Notes: generated from the letters alone by a model not told the origin. 64,000 bases of DNA from Actinophytocola gossypii (GCF_025165815.1 NZ_JAFFZE010000006.1:620001-684000), one strand, 5' to 3'; shown: positions 50,179 to 59,282, counted from the first letter of the stretch. Numbers and translations are program-made.

Positions 50179-50200
50179 CCAACGCGCCTGGAGCACAGAC

Positions 50201-51202
50201 GTGATCACCCTGGAGAACCTCAGCAAGTCCTTCCGAAGTACGGCCGGCTCGGTCGTGGCCCTCGACGACGTCACCCTCGACGTGCCGGCCGGTGTCATCG
50301 CCGGCGTGGTCGGTCCGGCCGGCGCCGGCAAGTCGACCCTCGCGCGGGTGCTGTCCCTGCGCGAGCGCCCGGACAGCGGCGTGTTCCGGCTGGACGGCCG
50401 CAACACCGGCGCGCTGGACGAGCGCAGCCTGCGCCTGGCCCGCTCGCGGATAGGCGTGGTGCCCGCCGGTGAGTCGCTGCTCGGGCAGCGCACCGCCGCC
50501 GGGAACATCGCGCTGCCGCTGGAGCAGGCCGGCATGGACGGCCCGCAGCGCCGCGAGCGCGTCGGCCGGGTGCTCGACCTGATCGGGCTCACCGACAAGG
50601 CGGCGACCTACCCGGCCGACCTCACCGCCGGGCAGCGGCAGCGGGTCGCGGTGGCCCGCGCGCTGATCGGCGAGCCGGACGTGGTGCTCGCCGACGACCC
50701 GACCGGGTCCCTGGACGCCGACGGTGCCGCGGGCGTGCTCGCCGTGTTGGACCGGGCGCGCGCGGAGCTGGGCGCGACGGTGCTGGTCGCCACCCAGGAC
50801 ACCAGCGTGGTGCGGCGGATCGCCGACGACGTCGCGGTGCTGGAGCACGGGCGGATCCTGGAGACCGGGCGCCTGCTGGAGCTGGTGCGGGACCAGGACA
50901 GCCTGGTCGCCCAGGCGGTGCTGCCGGCGATCGACGGGCCGGTGCCGCACGGGTACGCGGACGTGGCGGACGTCGTGCTGGTGGGCTTCGCGGCGGTCGG
51001 TTCGCTGCTGCCGGAGGCCACGAGCCGGTTCGGCACCGAGATCGCGGTGGTGGGCGGCGGGGTCACCAAGTTCGGCGAGACCCCGGTCGCGCGGTTCCGG
51101 CTCGGCCTGACCGGCGCCGGCTCCGACGCGGCCCTCGGCTGGCTCTCCGCCCGAGGTGCCGCCGTCCACCGCCACGCCGTCCGGGAGCTCGTGGCCGCCT
51201 GA
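50201..51202 (+). CDS. MetN-like ABC ATPase with NIL domain and altered catalytic residues
   Basis: A 333-residue protein. Residues 1-235 form an ABC nucleotide-binding domain with Walker A GPAGAGKST (Lys44). The signature is LTAGQRQ rather than LSGGQ, Walker B ends ADDP with Asp166 where the catalytic Glu should be, and the switch histidine is replaced by Gln199 (VATQD). Residues 255-330 are a NIL substrate-sensing domain as in MetN. No MetI or MetQ partner is adjacent. It is controlled by the upstream riboswitch/leader. It may be a slow or non-hydrolysing relative with a sensing role. Confidence 0.82.
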   Translation: MITLENLSKSFRSTAGSVVALDDVTLDVPAGVIAGVVGPAGAGKSTLARVLSLRERPDSGVFRLDGRNTGALDERSLRLARSRIGVVPAGESLLGQRTAAGNIALPLEQAGMDGPQRRERVGRVLDLIGLTDKAATYPADLTAGQRQRVAVARALIGEPDVVLADDPTGSLDADGAAGVLAVLDRARAELGATVLVATQDTSVVRRIADDVAVLEHGRILETGRLLELVRDQDSLVAQAVLPAIDGPVPHGYADVADVVLVGFAAVGSLLPEATSRFGTEIAVVGGGVTKFGETPVARFRLGLTGAGSDAALGWLSARGAAVHRHAVRELVAA

Positions 51203-51225
51203 TCCGGCATCGATCCCGCAGGCCG

Positions 51226-51231
51226 TAGGCT
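51226..51231 (+). promoter_or_regulatory. TAGGCT -10 box 6 bases before ispE GTG
   Basis: TAGGCT, GGGAGG, GTG 51238. The GGGAGG touches the start codon and is too close to be a normal ribosome site, so a leaderless start at 51238 is the best reading. Confidence 0.45.
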
Positions 51232-51237
51232 GGGAGG

Positions 51238-52200
51238 GTGTTGGCTGTCGTTCCGCGTCCGGTGACCGTGCGGGTGCCGTCGAAGGTGAACCTGCACCTC
51301 GCGGTCGGTGCGGTGCGCAAGGACGGCTTCCACGAGCTGGCCACGATCTTCCAGTCGCTGTCGCTGACCGACGACGTCACCGTGGCCATCGCGGACGAGC
51401 CGGGGGTCGAGGTCCGCGGCGAGGGCGCGACGTCGGTGCCGACCGGCGGCTCGAACCTGGCCTGGCGCGCGGTCGAGGAGCTCGCCCGGTACGTGGGCAA
51501 GGAGGCCGACGAGCCCAAGGTGCGGGTGCTGATCCGCAAGGGCATCCCGGTGTCCGGCGGCATGGCGGGCGGCAGCGCGGACGCGGCCGCCACCCTCGTC
51601 GGCCTGGCGAACCTGTGGAAGCTGGAGATCAGCCGCGACGAGCTGGCCTCGGTCGCCGCCACCCTGGGCAGCGACGTGCCGTTCATGCTGCACGGCGGTA
51701 CCGCGCTCGGCACCGGCCGCGGCGAGCAGATCGTGCCGGTGCTGTCCAGGCACACGTTCCACTGGGTGCTGGCGTTCGCCCGCGGCGGCCTCGCCACCCC
51801 GAAGGTCTACGGCGAGCTGGACCGCCTGCGCGCCACCGGCGAGCCGGCCCGCGTCGGTGCCGTCGAGCCGGTGCTGGAGGCGTTGGCGTCCGGGGAGGCC
51901 CGCCAGCTCGCGCTGCTGCTCGGCAACGACCTGCAGGCCGCCGCGGTCTCGCTGCGTCCGGGTCTGCGCCGCACCCTGCGTGCCGGCGTGAACGCGGGTG
52001 CGCTCGCCGGCATCGTCTCCGGCTCGGGCCCGACCTGCGCGTTCCTGTGCGCCGACGCCGAGGCCGCCGTGCAGGTCGCCGCCGAGCTGTCCGGCGCGGG
52101 CGTCTGCCGCACGGTCCGCGTCGTGCACGGCCCGGTCCCCGGCGCCCGCGTGGTCAACGACGAGGAGCCGCATTCCACCCCACCGCAGGTGCACGCCTAG
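51238..52200 (+). CDS. ispE: 4-diphosphocytidyl-2-C-methyl-D-erythritol kinase
   Basis: A 320-residue GHMP kinase of the MEP isoprenoid pathway. [14 protein letters not shown] gives the substrate lysine region, [19 protein letters not shown] the ATP-binding P-loop, and [20 protein letters not shown] the catalytic aspartate loop. [13 protein letters not shown] is motif 3. It phosphorylates CDP-ME on the way to IPP/DMAPP, and so also supplies precursors for the UbiA prenyltransferase. Confidence 0.94.
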   Translation: MLAVVPRPVTVRVPSKVNLHLAVGAVRKDGFHELATIFQSLSLTDDVTVAIADEPGVEVRGEGATSVPTGGSNLAWRAVEELARYVGKEADEPKVRVLIRKGIPVSGGMAGGSADAAATLVGLANLWKLEISRDELASVAATLGSDVPFMLHGGTALGTGRGEQIVPVLSRHTFHWVLAFARGGLATPKVYGELDRLRATGEPARVGAVEPVLEALASGEARQLALLLGNDLQAAAVSLRPGLRRTLRAGVNAGALAGIVSGSGPTCAFLCADAEAAVQVAAELSGAGVCRTVRVVHGPVPGARVVNDEEPHSTPPQVHA

Positions 52201-52201
52201 C

Positions 52202-52207
52202 TACCGT
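52202..52207 (+). promoter_or_regulatory. TACCGT -10 box 6 bases before the lipoprotein GTG
   Basis: TACCGT, TGGTGC, GTG 52214, starting 2 bases after the ispE stop. The same hexamer and spacing occur at 34870-34929. Confidence 0.45.
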
Positions 52208-52213
52208 TGGTGC

Positions 52214-53515
52214 GTGCGCGTCGCCGTTGTCGTCCTGTTTCTGGTGCTCGCGGGCTGCACGGTCCCGGTCGGGTCCAGGCCGCTGCCCGACCCCGCCGTC
52301 CCCGTGGACCGCGACCAGGACGCCGTGCTGGCGGCGCTGCGGCTGGTCGACGCGTGCGCGATGGTCGACGGGAACGTCACCGCGCTCGGACCCCACCGGT
52401 GCCAGGTACGGGCCGGTGGCAACGAGTTCTTCATCCGGATGGGCGTCAGGTTCGACGAGGAGGACAAGAGCCGCCCCCGCGTGCTCGGCGGCGCCAAGGC
52501 CTACGTCGACCCCTTGGACCGGGCACGCTGCTCGGCCCACCTGCCGGTGAGCTTCAAGCTCTCGATCCGGTTCGACGTCGTCCGAGGGCCGTGCGCGGCG
52601 GTGCTCCCCGTCGTCGAGACCGCCGCGCGGCGCCTGCCCACCCTGCCGCCGGCCGAGCTGCCGATGGCCGACTGGGACCCGTGCACCCTGCTCGCGGCCG
52701 CCCTGCCGACCCGCCTCGACCACCAACTCGACCTGGACCGGCGGGGCAGGCACGGCATGGACGGCTGCGTCGCCGACGCGGAGCTGCCGACCCCCGTACC
52801 CCGGATCCAGCTAACTCTCGCCTACGGCCCCGACCCGGACAGCTCCGACACAGTCGGCGGCATGCCGGTCGCCGTCGAGCCGATCGGCAGCAAGTGCGAG
52901 GTGAGCTGGACCAACGGCCCGTTCGGCGCGGCGGAGCAGGTCGTCGCGGTGCGCGCGCCGGACTGCGACCTGGCCAGGGAGATCGCCGCGGGAGTGCTGT
53001 CCACCCCGCCCCGGCCGCCCTCGATCACCCCGCAGGACCCGCTGCTCTACGGGCCGGACGAGCCGGACGTGCCGAGGACCGGCCCGTGCGCGTACATAAA
53101 ACTCGACTGTCGCCCGCACGAGGACACCCCGCTGCCCGACGACGACATAGTCGCCGCGGCCGAGGACCCCGACGTCGCCTGCCAACTGGCCCGCGAGCCG
53201 GTCCGCGAACGGTTCCCCCTGGTCGATCCGGTGATCACCTACGACCACTGCCAGTTCGTCACCACCAGCCGCGCCGTGACCGTGGGCGTGTCGTTCCACC
53301 CGCCGGGGCAACATGAGCTGTACCGGGGGAAGGGGACCAGGGCCGACATCGCCGGGCTCGAGTCCTGGACCGTGGACCGCGACACCACCCGCGCGATCGA
53401 GGTCGTCCTGCCGGAACAGCGGCTGGTCGTCAGCGTCACCGTCGAGGGCGACCGGGCCCCGCTGCGGCAGGCCCGGGGCATCGTCGAGGACATCGTGACG
53501 ACGTATCTGGTGTGA
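52214..53515 (+). CDS. Lipoprotein with three repeated Cys-containing domains (DUF3558-like)
   Basis: A 433-residue exported lipoprotein. The short signal ends in LVLAGC (lipidated Cys15). Three similar segments follow, each opening with an acidic-Cys block (VDACAMVDGN, WDPCTLLAAAL, GPCAYIKLDC) and later containing further cysteines in HRCQVRAGG-, GSKCEVSWTNG- and YDHCQFVTTS-like strands. This looks like a triplicated DUF3558-type domain stabilised by disulfides. Function is unknown. The position corresponds to a poorly conserved gene between ispE and pks16 in mycobacteria. Confidence 0.7.
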   Translation: MRVAVVVLFLVLAGCTVPVGSRPLPDPAVPVDRDQDAVLAALRLVDACAMVDGNVTALGPHRCQVRAGGNEFFIRMGVRFDEEDKSRPRVLGGAKAYVDPLDRARCSAHLPVSFKLSIRFDVVRGPCAAVLPVVETAARRLPTLPPAELPMADWDPCTLLAAALPTRLDHQLDLDRRGRHGMDGCVADAELPTPVPRIQLTLAYGPDPDSSDTVGGMPVAVEPIGSKCEVSWTNGPFGAAEQVVAVRAPDCDLAREIAAGVLSTPPRPPSITPQDPLLYGPDEPDVPRTGPCAYIKLDCRPHEDTPLPDDDIVAAAEDPDVACQLAREPVRERFPLVDPVITYDHCQFVTTSRAVTVGVSFHPPGQHELYRGKGTRADIAGLESWTVDRDTTRAIEVVLPEQRLVVSVTVEGDRAPLRQARGIVEDIVTTYLV

Positions 53516-53534
53516 CCGGTACCGTGGGGCCGTC

Positions 53535-55301
53535 ATGGTCAACCTGGTCAACCTCGAATCCGTCGGCAAGAGCTACGGCGTGCGCCCGCTGCTCGACGCC
53601 GTCTCCCTCGGCGTCGGCGCGGGGGACCGGATCGGCGTGGTCGGCCTCAACGGCGGCGGCAAGACGACCCTGCTGGAGGTCATGGCCGGCGTCGAGCCGC
53701 CGGACAGCGGGCGGGTCAGCCGGAGCCGCGACCTGCGCCAGGCCGTCGTCACCCAACGCACCGAGCTGCCGGCGGGCTCCACGGTCCGCAACGCCGTGCT
53801 CGACCCGCTCGGCATCACCGCCGAGCACGAGTGGGCGGCCGACCCGCGTGCCCGCGCGATCCTCGGCGGCCTCGGGATCACCCGGCTCGGCGTGGACAGC
53901 CCGGTGGCGACGATGTCCGGCGGCGAGCGGCGCCGGGTCGCGCTGGCCGCCGCGCTCGTCCAGGAGCTGGACCTGCTGATCCTCGACGAGCCGACCAACC
54001 ACCTCGACGTCGAGGGCGTGCGCTGGCTCGCCGAGCACCTCGTCGCCCGCCGCACCGCGCTGGTCGTCGTCACCCACGACCGCTGGTTCCTCGACACCGT
54101 CTGCACCCGCACCTGGGAGGTCGTCGGCGGCCGGGTCGAGCAGTACGAGGGCGGCTACGCCGACTGGGTGTTCGCCCGCGCCGAGCGCGCCCGGCTGGCC
54201 GCGACGATCGAGGAGAAGCGGCGCAACCTCGCCCGCAAGGAGCTGGCCTGGCTGCGCCGCGGGCCGCCCGCGCGCACCTCGAAGCCGCGTTACCGGATCG
54301 AGGCCGCGGAGGCGCTGATCTCCGACGTGCCGCCACCGCGCGACTCGGTCGAGCTGCTCGCGTTCGCCAAACGCCGGCTCGGGCGCACGGTGCTGGAGCT
54401 GGAGGACGCCTCGGTCTCGGTCGGCGGCCGGGCCCTGGTCGACCGGCTGACCTGGCGGATCGGGCCGGGCGACCGGATCGGGCTGGTCGGCGTCAACGGC
54501 TCGGGCAAGACCACGCTGCTGCGGCTGCTCGCCGGCGAGCTGGAGCCAGAGCACGGCAAGCGGGTCCAGGGCCAGACCGTGCGGCTGGCGTACCTCAGCC
54601 AGGAGCTGCACGACCTGCCTCCCACGCTGCGGGTGCTGGAGGCGGTCGAGGAGATCGCGCGGCGGGTCACGCTGGGCAAGCAGGAGCTGTCCGCCTCGCA
54701 GCTGGCCGAGCGGTTCGGCTTCCCGGCCGCGCGGCAGTGGACCCCGGTCGGCGACCTGTCCGGCGGCGAGCGGCGGCGGCTGCAGCTCGCCCGGCTGCTG
54801 ATGGCCGAGCCGAACGTGCTGCTGCTCGACGAGCCGACCAACGACCTGGACATCGACACCCTCCAACAGCTGGAGGACCTGCTCGACGGCTGGCCGGGCA
54901 CGCTGGTCGTCGTCTCGCACGACCGGTACCTGGTGGAACGGGTCTGCGACGCGGTGTACGCCCTGCTCGGCGACGGCGGGGTCACCCACCTGCCGGGCGG
55001 TATCGAGGAGTACCTGGCCCGCCGGGACGCCGCCTTCGCGCCCCCGCCCTCGGCGCCGCGCCCGGCCGCGCCGGCCCGGTCGAACGCCGCCGAGCAGCGG
55101 GCCGTGCGCAAGGAGCTGGCCCGGCTGGAGCGCCGGTTGGACGCGCTGACCCAGCGGGAGGAGTCGCTGCACGCCGCGCTCGCCGAGGCCGCCACCGACG
55201 CCGACCGGCTGCTCGCGCTGGACGCGGAGCTGCGTGAGGTGGTCACGGAGAAGGCAACCGTCGAGGAACGTTGGCTCGACGTGGCGGATGCGGCCGAATA
55301 G
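53535..55301 (+). CDS. ABC-F family ATPase
   Basis: A 588-residue protein with two ABC domains and no membrane segments. Walker A motifs are GLNGGGKTT and GVNGSGKTT; signatures are MSGGERRR and LSGGERRR; Walker B ends are LDEPTNHLD and LDEPTNDLD. An arginine-rich linker (about 210-285) matches the ribosome-probing interdomain linker, and a C-terminal coiled coil (about 520-585) resembles Uup-type proteins. A role in translation rescue or antibiotic protection is likely rather than transport. Confidence 0.9.
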   Translation: MVNLVNLESVGKSYGVRPLLDAVSLGVGAGDRIGVVGLNGGGKTTLLEVMAGVEPPDSGRVSRSRDLRQAVVTQRTELPAGSTVRNAVLDPLGITAEHEWAADPRARAILGGLGITRLGVDSPVATMSGGERRRVALAAALVQELDLLILDEPTNHLDVEGVRWLAEHLVARRTALVVVTHDRWFLDTVCTRTWEVVGGRVEQYEGGYADWVFARAERARLAATIEEKRRNLARKELAWLRRGPPARTSKPRYRIEAAEALISDVPPPRDSVELLAFAKRRLGRTVLELEDASVSVGGRALVDRLTWRIGPGDRIGLVGVNGSGKTTLLRLLAGELEPEHGKRVQGQTVRLAYLSQELHDLPPTLRVLEAVEEIARRVTLGKQELSASQLAERFGFPAARQWTPVGDLSGGERRRLQLARLLMAEPNVLLLDEPTNDLDIDTLQQLEDLLDGWPGTLVVVSHDRYLVERVCDAVYALLGDGGVTHLPGGIEEYLARRDAAFAPPPSAPRPAAPARSNAAEQRAVRKELARLERRLDALTQREESLHAALAEAATDADRLLALDAELREVVTEKATVEERWLDVADAAE

Positions 55302-55308
55302 GCCCATC

Positions 55309-55314
55309 TAGAGT
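55309..55314 (+). promoter_or_regulatory. TAGAGT -10 box 6 bases before the acyl-ligase ATG
   Basis: TAGAGT, TGACGT, ATG 55321, with no ribosome site. It starts 8 bases after the ABC-F stop. Confidence 0.45.
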
Positions 55315-55320
55315 TGACGT

Positions 55321-56991
55321 ATGAGTCGATTCGTCGACACGCTGGTCGGCACCGCGAACGCGGGTGGCCGGGAGCGTGGCGTCACCACCGGTGAACCCAA
55401 CGAGCCAGTGCGCACCACCTGGGCGGAGGTGCACGAGCAGGCCAGGGGGATGGCCGGCACCCTGGTCGCCGGCGGCCTCGCCCGGCACGACGCCGTGGCG
55501 GTGCTGGCCGCGGAGCCCGCCGTGATCGGTCCGGCGGTGCAGGCGGTGTGGCTCGCCGGCGGCAGCGTGACGATGCTGCACCAGCCGACGCCCCGGTCGG
55601 ATCTGGCCGGGTGGGCCGAGGACACCGTGCGGGTGCTGAACATGATCGGCTCCAAGCTGGTGCTGCTGGGAGCGCCGTTCGACCAGCTGGCCCCGGTCCT
55701 CGACGAGCACAACATCGGCTACCGGCTGATCGCCGACCTCGCCGGCGGCACCCCGCTGGCGTCGATCGTGGAGGTCGACGAGGCCGCGCCCGCGCTGCTC
55801 CAGCTGACCAGCGGCTCGACCGCCGAGCCGAAGGCCGTGCGGATCACCCACGGCAACCTGCTGGCGAACATCACCGCGATGGCCGACCGCGCTGAGCTGG
55901 ACGCCGAGCGGGACACGATGGTGTCGTGGCTGCCGATGTTCCACGACATGGGGATGGTCGGCTTCTACACCACGCCGATGCTGATGGGCATCGAGCTGGT
56001 GAAGGTCACCCCGGTCGACTTCCTGTCCGCGCCGCTGCTGTGGGCCAGGCTGATCTCGAAGTACGGCGGCACGATCACGGCGGCGCCCAACTTCGCCTAC
56101 GCCCTGCTCGGCCGGCGGCTGTCGGGTGCCGACGAGGAGTTCGACCTCTCGACGCTGCGGATCGCGCTCAACGGCGCGGAACCCATCGACGAGAAGGCCG
56201 TCAAGTCCTTTGTAGACGCAGGCGCCCGGTTCGGAATGCCGGCGGAATGCGTGTTCCCCGCCTACGGAATGGCCGAGGGCACGCTGGCGATCTCGTTCGC
56301 CCGCCCGTTCATCGGTCTGCGCCTGGACTACGTGGACGCGGAACGCCTGGAAGCGGACAACCGAGCGGTGCCGGTGGATCCCGCCGTCGCGACCCGTTCG
56401 TTCGCCGTGCTCGGCCCGCCCCTGGACGGCTTCGAGGCGTCGATCGTGTCCTCGTCCGGCGAGGTGCTCGGCGAGCGCGAGGTCGGCGAGATCCGGGTCC
56501 GCGGCGACTCCGTGACGCCGGGATACCTGACCGTGGACGGCCCCCTGGCGACCCAGGACGCCGACGGCTGGCTGCTCACCGGCGACCTGGGGTACATAGT
56601 GGACGGTGAGATCGTCATCTGCGGCCGCGCGAAGGACGTGATCATCCTGGCGGGCCGGAACATCTACCCGACCGACATCGAACGCGCCGCTGCCGCGGTG
56701 GAAGGTGTCCGCGCCGGCAACGCGGTCGCCGTCCGGTTGGACGCCGGAACCCGCCGCGAGCGCTTCGCCGTGGTCGTCGAGTCCACCAAAGCCGGTGACC
56801 CCGAGGCGGAGAAGGCACTGCGCAAGGACGTCGGCGCGCGCGTGTTCGAGGCGGTGAACGCCCGCCCGGTGGCCGTGGTGGTGCTGAAGCCGGGAACGCT
56901 GCCGAAGACCCCGTCGGGCAAGCTCCGGCGCGCGGCGGCGGGCGAGCAGGTGGCCGACCAGATCAGAGCTCGCGCCGACGAAGCTCCGTGA
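55321..56991 (+). CDS. Fatty acyl-AMP/acyl-CoA ligase (FadD/Pks16-like)
   Basis: A 556-residue adenylate-forming enzyme. LQLTSGSTAEPKAVRITHGN is the P-loop, VSWLPMFHDMGMVGF the FAAL/FACL core, YGMAEGTLAISF motif A5, LLTGDLGYIVDGEIVICGRAKDVI the hinge, and LPKTPSGKLRR holds the catalytic lysine. It occupies the position of M. tuberculosis Rv1013 (pks16). Whether it makes acyl-CoA or hands acyl-AMP to a carrier protein is not clear. Its last 29 bases overlap the convergent DivIVA-motif gene. Confidence 0.88.
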   Translation: MSRFVDTLVGTANAGGRERGVTTGEPNEPVRTTWAEVHEQARGMAGTLVAGGLARHDAVAVLAAEPAVIGPAVQAVWLAGGSVTMLHQPTPRSDLAGWAEDTVRVLNMIGSKLVLLGAPFDQLAPVLDEHNIGYRLIADLAGGTPLASIVEVDEAAPALLQLTSGSTAEPKAVRITHGNLLANITAMADRAELDAERDTMVSWLPMFHDMGMVGFYTTPMLMGIELVKVTPVDFLSAPLLWARLISKYGGTITAAPNFAYALLGRRLSGADEEFDLSTLRIALNGAEPIDEKAVKSFVDAGARFGMPAECVFPAYGMAEGTLAISFARPFIGLRLDYVDAERLEADNRAVPVDPAVATRSFAVLGPPLDGFEASIVSSSGEVLGEREVGEIRVRGDSVTPGYLTVDGPLATQDADGWLLTGDLGYIVDGEIVICGRAKDVIILAGRNIYPTDIERAAAAVEGVRAGNAVAVRLDAGTRRERFAVVVESTKAGDPEAEKALRKDVGARVFEAVNARPVAVVVLKPGTLPKTPSGKLRRAAAGEQVADQIRARADEAP

Positions 56992-58678
56992 TCCAGGCCA
57001 GCCGGAGGGCTTCGACCGCGCCCACGTGGTAGCCCTGCCCGATGAAGAACGTCCGAGCGAGGCCGAACCCGGCGATGTCGTCGGCGCGTGGCCCCTCCGG
57101 CTCGGTGATGGCGGCGGCGAGGAGCGTCATGAGCCGCTCGACGTCGCCGGGGCGGTAGCCGCGCTCGCCGGGCGGAGCCGGGGGGAGGGGGAGCGCGAGC
57201 AGGTTGGTGTCCCGCCAGGCGTCGAGCAGGCTTTGCCCGGGGGGTTCGGCCGACGGCGCGAACGCGTCCGCGGGGATCGGGTTGGCGTGCACCGGACTGG
57301 TGGGCGTGGGCTGGACGGGGTGGGGCGCCGGATCGGCTGGTGACGCGCTGGCCGGCGGGTTCGGGCTGGGGCTCGGCTTGCGCGGTACTGGGCTGGCCGG
57401 TGTCGCGCTGGCCGTCGGGTTCGGGCTGGGAGTCGGGGTTGGTGTCGCGTTGGCCTGGGTCGGGCTGGGGGTCGGCGCTGGTGTGGCGTTGGCCTGGTTC
57501 GGGCTGGGGGTCGGCTTGTCTGGTGTTGGGGTGGCGGGTTGGTGCGGGCTGGGGCTTGGGGCTGGTGTGGCGTTGGCCTGGTTCGGGCCGGGGGTTGGCT
57601 TGTCTGGTGTTGGGGTGGTGGGTTGGTGCGGGCTGGGGCTTGGGGCTGGTGTGGCGTTGGCCTGGTTCGGACCGGGGGTCGGCTTGTCCGGTGTAGAGGT
57701 GGCGGGTTGGTGCGGGCCGGGACTTGGGGCTGGCGTCGCGCTGGCCGGGGGCGGGCCGGGGCGCGGCTTGTCCGGTGTTGGGGTTGCTCGTGGGTAGGGG
57801 CTGAGGGTTGGCTTGGCCGCGGCCGAGCCGCCCGCGTTGGCGGCGGCCGGCTCGGCGGGGTTCGCGGATGCTTGCTCGTCAGCGGCGGGCTTGGTCGAAG
57901 CCAAGCCGGCTGAGGGCTGGTCGGCCGGGGACGAACTGTCTCGATCTCGATCGGTAGTCGGCTTTGGGTCGGCGGCGGAGTCCTGCCCGGCGGCCGCTAC
58001 CGACGCGATCTGGCCTGGGCCGGCCGGGTGCACGTCGGCTGGGCCTGCGTCGGCGGCGCCAGGGTCCGTTGGGCTCGGCGAGGCCGGGTTGGTGGCTGCG
58101 CTGCCAGCGTTCAGGCTCGTCGGGGCGGGGTTGCCGGCGACGGAGGCAGCAGTGGTCGGGCCGCTCTGCGTGGGGCTGGCGGCGGGGCCGGTGGCGTTCG
58201 GGGTGGGGCTGAACGTGGCTGGGCCGGTGACGCCTGGGCTACCGGGAGTCGGGCCGCCCGGTCCTGGGGCGGTGACGGTCTGGTCGCCGGGCGCGCAGCC
58301 AGGGCTTCCGGCGGGCAACGAGGACGGGGCCACCGCCCACAGCATCGGGCTCGTCTGTTCCGCAGGGCGTGGTGGGGTGGGCGGCGCGGCCGGCCGGCGG
58401 CGTCGGGCCCGGCGCTCCAGCTCCGCCTCCACCAGGTCGAGGAACTCGTCGACCTGGTCCTCGTGGTAGCCGCGGCGGATCAGGGGGGCGCTGTCGAACA
58501 TCACCTCGCGGACGTCCTGGGCGGTCAGGGGGTCCGTGCCGGACAGTGCGGCCTGCACGCGGTCCAGGAAGTCGTCGACCTGGTCCTCGTGGTAGCCGCG
58601 GCGGCCCAGGGGTGCTCGGTCGAACGTGACGCAGTCGACCACCATCGGAGTCAGCGGGACCTCGTCCGGCTGCTGCAT
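56963..58678 (-). CDS. Proline/threonine-rich protein with DivIVA-type motifs at both ends
   Basis: A 571-residue protein. The N-terminus has two DivIVA-type repeats, RRGYHEDQVDDFLDRVQAAL (about 27-46) and RRGYHEDQVDEFLDLVEAEL (about 68-87). The C-terminus has two looser copies, ERGYRPGDVERLMTLL and GQGYHVGAVEALRLAW. Between lie about 400 residues of low-complexity Pro/Ser/Thr/Ala, including 28-residue repeats built on PTPDKPTP and NQANATPAPSP. There is no signal peptide or membrane span. ATG 58678 follows GGGAGG. It may be a polar or septal scaffold; the function is unproven. Confidence 0.75.
   Translation of the reverse strand: MQQPDEVPLTPMVVDCVTFDRAPLGRRGYHEDQVDDFLDRVQAALSGTDPLTAQDVREVMFDSAPLIRRGYHEDQVDEFLDLVEAELERRARRRRPAAPPTPPRPAEQTSPMLWAVAPSSLPAGSPGCAPGDQTVTAPGPGGPTPGSPGVTGPATFSPTPNATGPAASPTQSGPTTAASVAGNPAPTSLNAGSAATNPASPSPTDPGAADAGPADVHPAGPGQIASVAAAGQDSAADPKPTTDRDRDSSSPADQPSAGLASTKPAADEQASANPAEPAAANAGGSAAAKPTLSPYPRATPTPDKPRPGPPPASATPAPSPGPHQPATSTPDKPTPGPNQANATPAPSPSPHQPTTPTPDKPTPGPNQANATPAPSPSPHQPATPTPDKPTPSPNQANATPAPTPSPTQANATPTPTPSPNPTASATPASPVPRKPSPSPNPPASASPADPAPHPVQPTPTSPVHANPIPADAFAPSAEPPGQSLLDAWRDTNLLALPLPPAPPGERGYRPGDVERLMTLLAAAITEPEGPRADDIAGFGLARTFFIGQGYHVGAVEALRLAWITELRRREL
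57480..57795 (-). repeat. 84-bp tandem repeat encoding the Pro/Thr-rich region
   Basis: Copies of an 84-base unit are in register at 57480, 57564, 57648 and 57732 (fourth partial), each encoding 28 residues. Shorter 40-41-base partial units precede it at 57399 and 57440. Near-identical neighbours suggest recent slippage expansion. Confidence 0.8.
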
Positions 58679-58691
58679 GTGCGCCTCCCGG

Positions 58692-59282
58692 TCAGCGCGT
58701 GTGGAAGAGGTTCTGCGCCGCTTCCAAACCCTTGCCCACCAACGCCTCCGTCGCGTCGGCGCACCGGTCGACGTGGTACGCCAGCTCGCGGCGCTCGGCC
58801 CCGGAGAAGTCCCGGAGCACGAAGTCGGCCGGGTCCATCCGGCCGGGCGGGCGTCCGATACCGAAACGTACCCGCAGGTAGTCCCTGGTGCCGAGGGACT
58901 TGCTGATCGAACGCAAACCGTTGTGGCCGTTCTCGCCGCCGCCCAGTTTCAGGCGCACCGTTCCATAAGGCAGGTCCAGCTCGTCGTGCACGACCACCAG
59001 CCTGGGCGGGTCGACCTTGAAGAACCGGGCGGTGCCGACCACCGGACCGCCGGACACGTTCATGTACGACCTCGGCTTGGCCAGCGCGACCCGGCGCCCC
59101 TCCAGCCGCCCCTCCAGCACGTCGGCGCCCGCCTTGTGGCCCTTGAACCTGCCGCCCATCCGCGCCGCCAGCTCGTCGGCGACCAGGAAGCCGATGTTGT
59201 GCCGATTGCCGACATACCTCGGCCCGGGATTGCCGAGGCCGACCACCAGCACCGGCTCGTCCGCGTTCGATGGATCCGGCAT
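58692..59282 (-). CDS. pth: Peptidyl-tRNA hydrolase
   Basis: A 196-residue enzyme. [20 protein letters not shown] contains the catalytic His and substrate-binding Asn, followed by [42 protein letters not shown] and DFVLRDFSG. It recycles peptidyl-tRNAs. ATG 59282 lies 57 bases after rplY, matching the rplY-pth order of mycobacteria; the DivIVA-motif gene is 13 bases downstream. Confidence 0.96.
   Translation of the reverse strand: MPDPSNADEPVLVVGLGNPGPRYVGNRHNIGFLVADELAARMGGRFKGHKAGADVLEGRLEGRRVALAKPRSYMNVSGGPVVGTARFFKVDPPRLVVVHDELDLPYGTVRLKLGGGENGHNGLRSISKSLGTRDYLRVRFGIGRPPGRMDPADFVLRDFSGAERRELAYHVDRCADATEALVGKGLEAAQNLFHTR

Noticed and set aside
57399-57795. Regular repeats resembling a CRISPR array
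   Set aside because: Units are contiguous 84-base coding repeats without unique spacers, in frame with a Pro/Thr-rich protein, and there are no cas genes.
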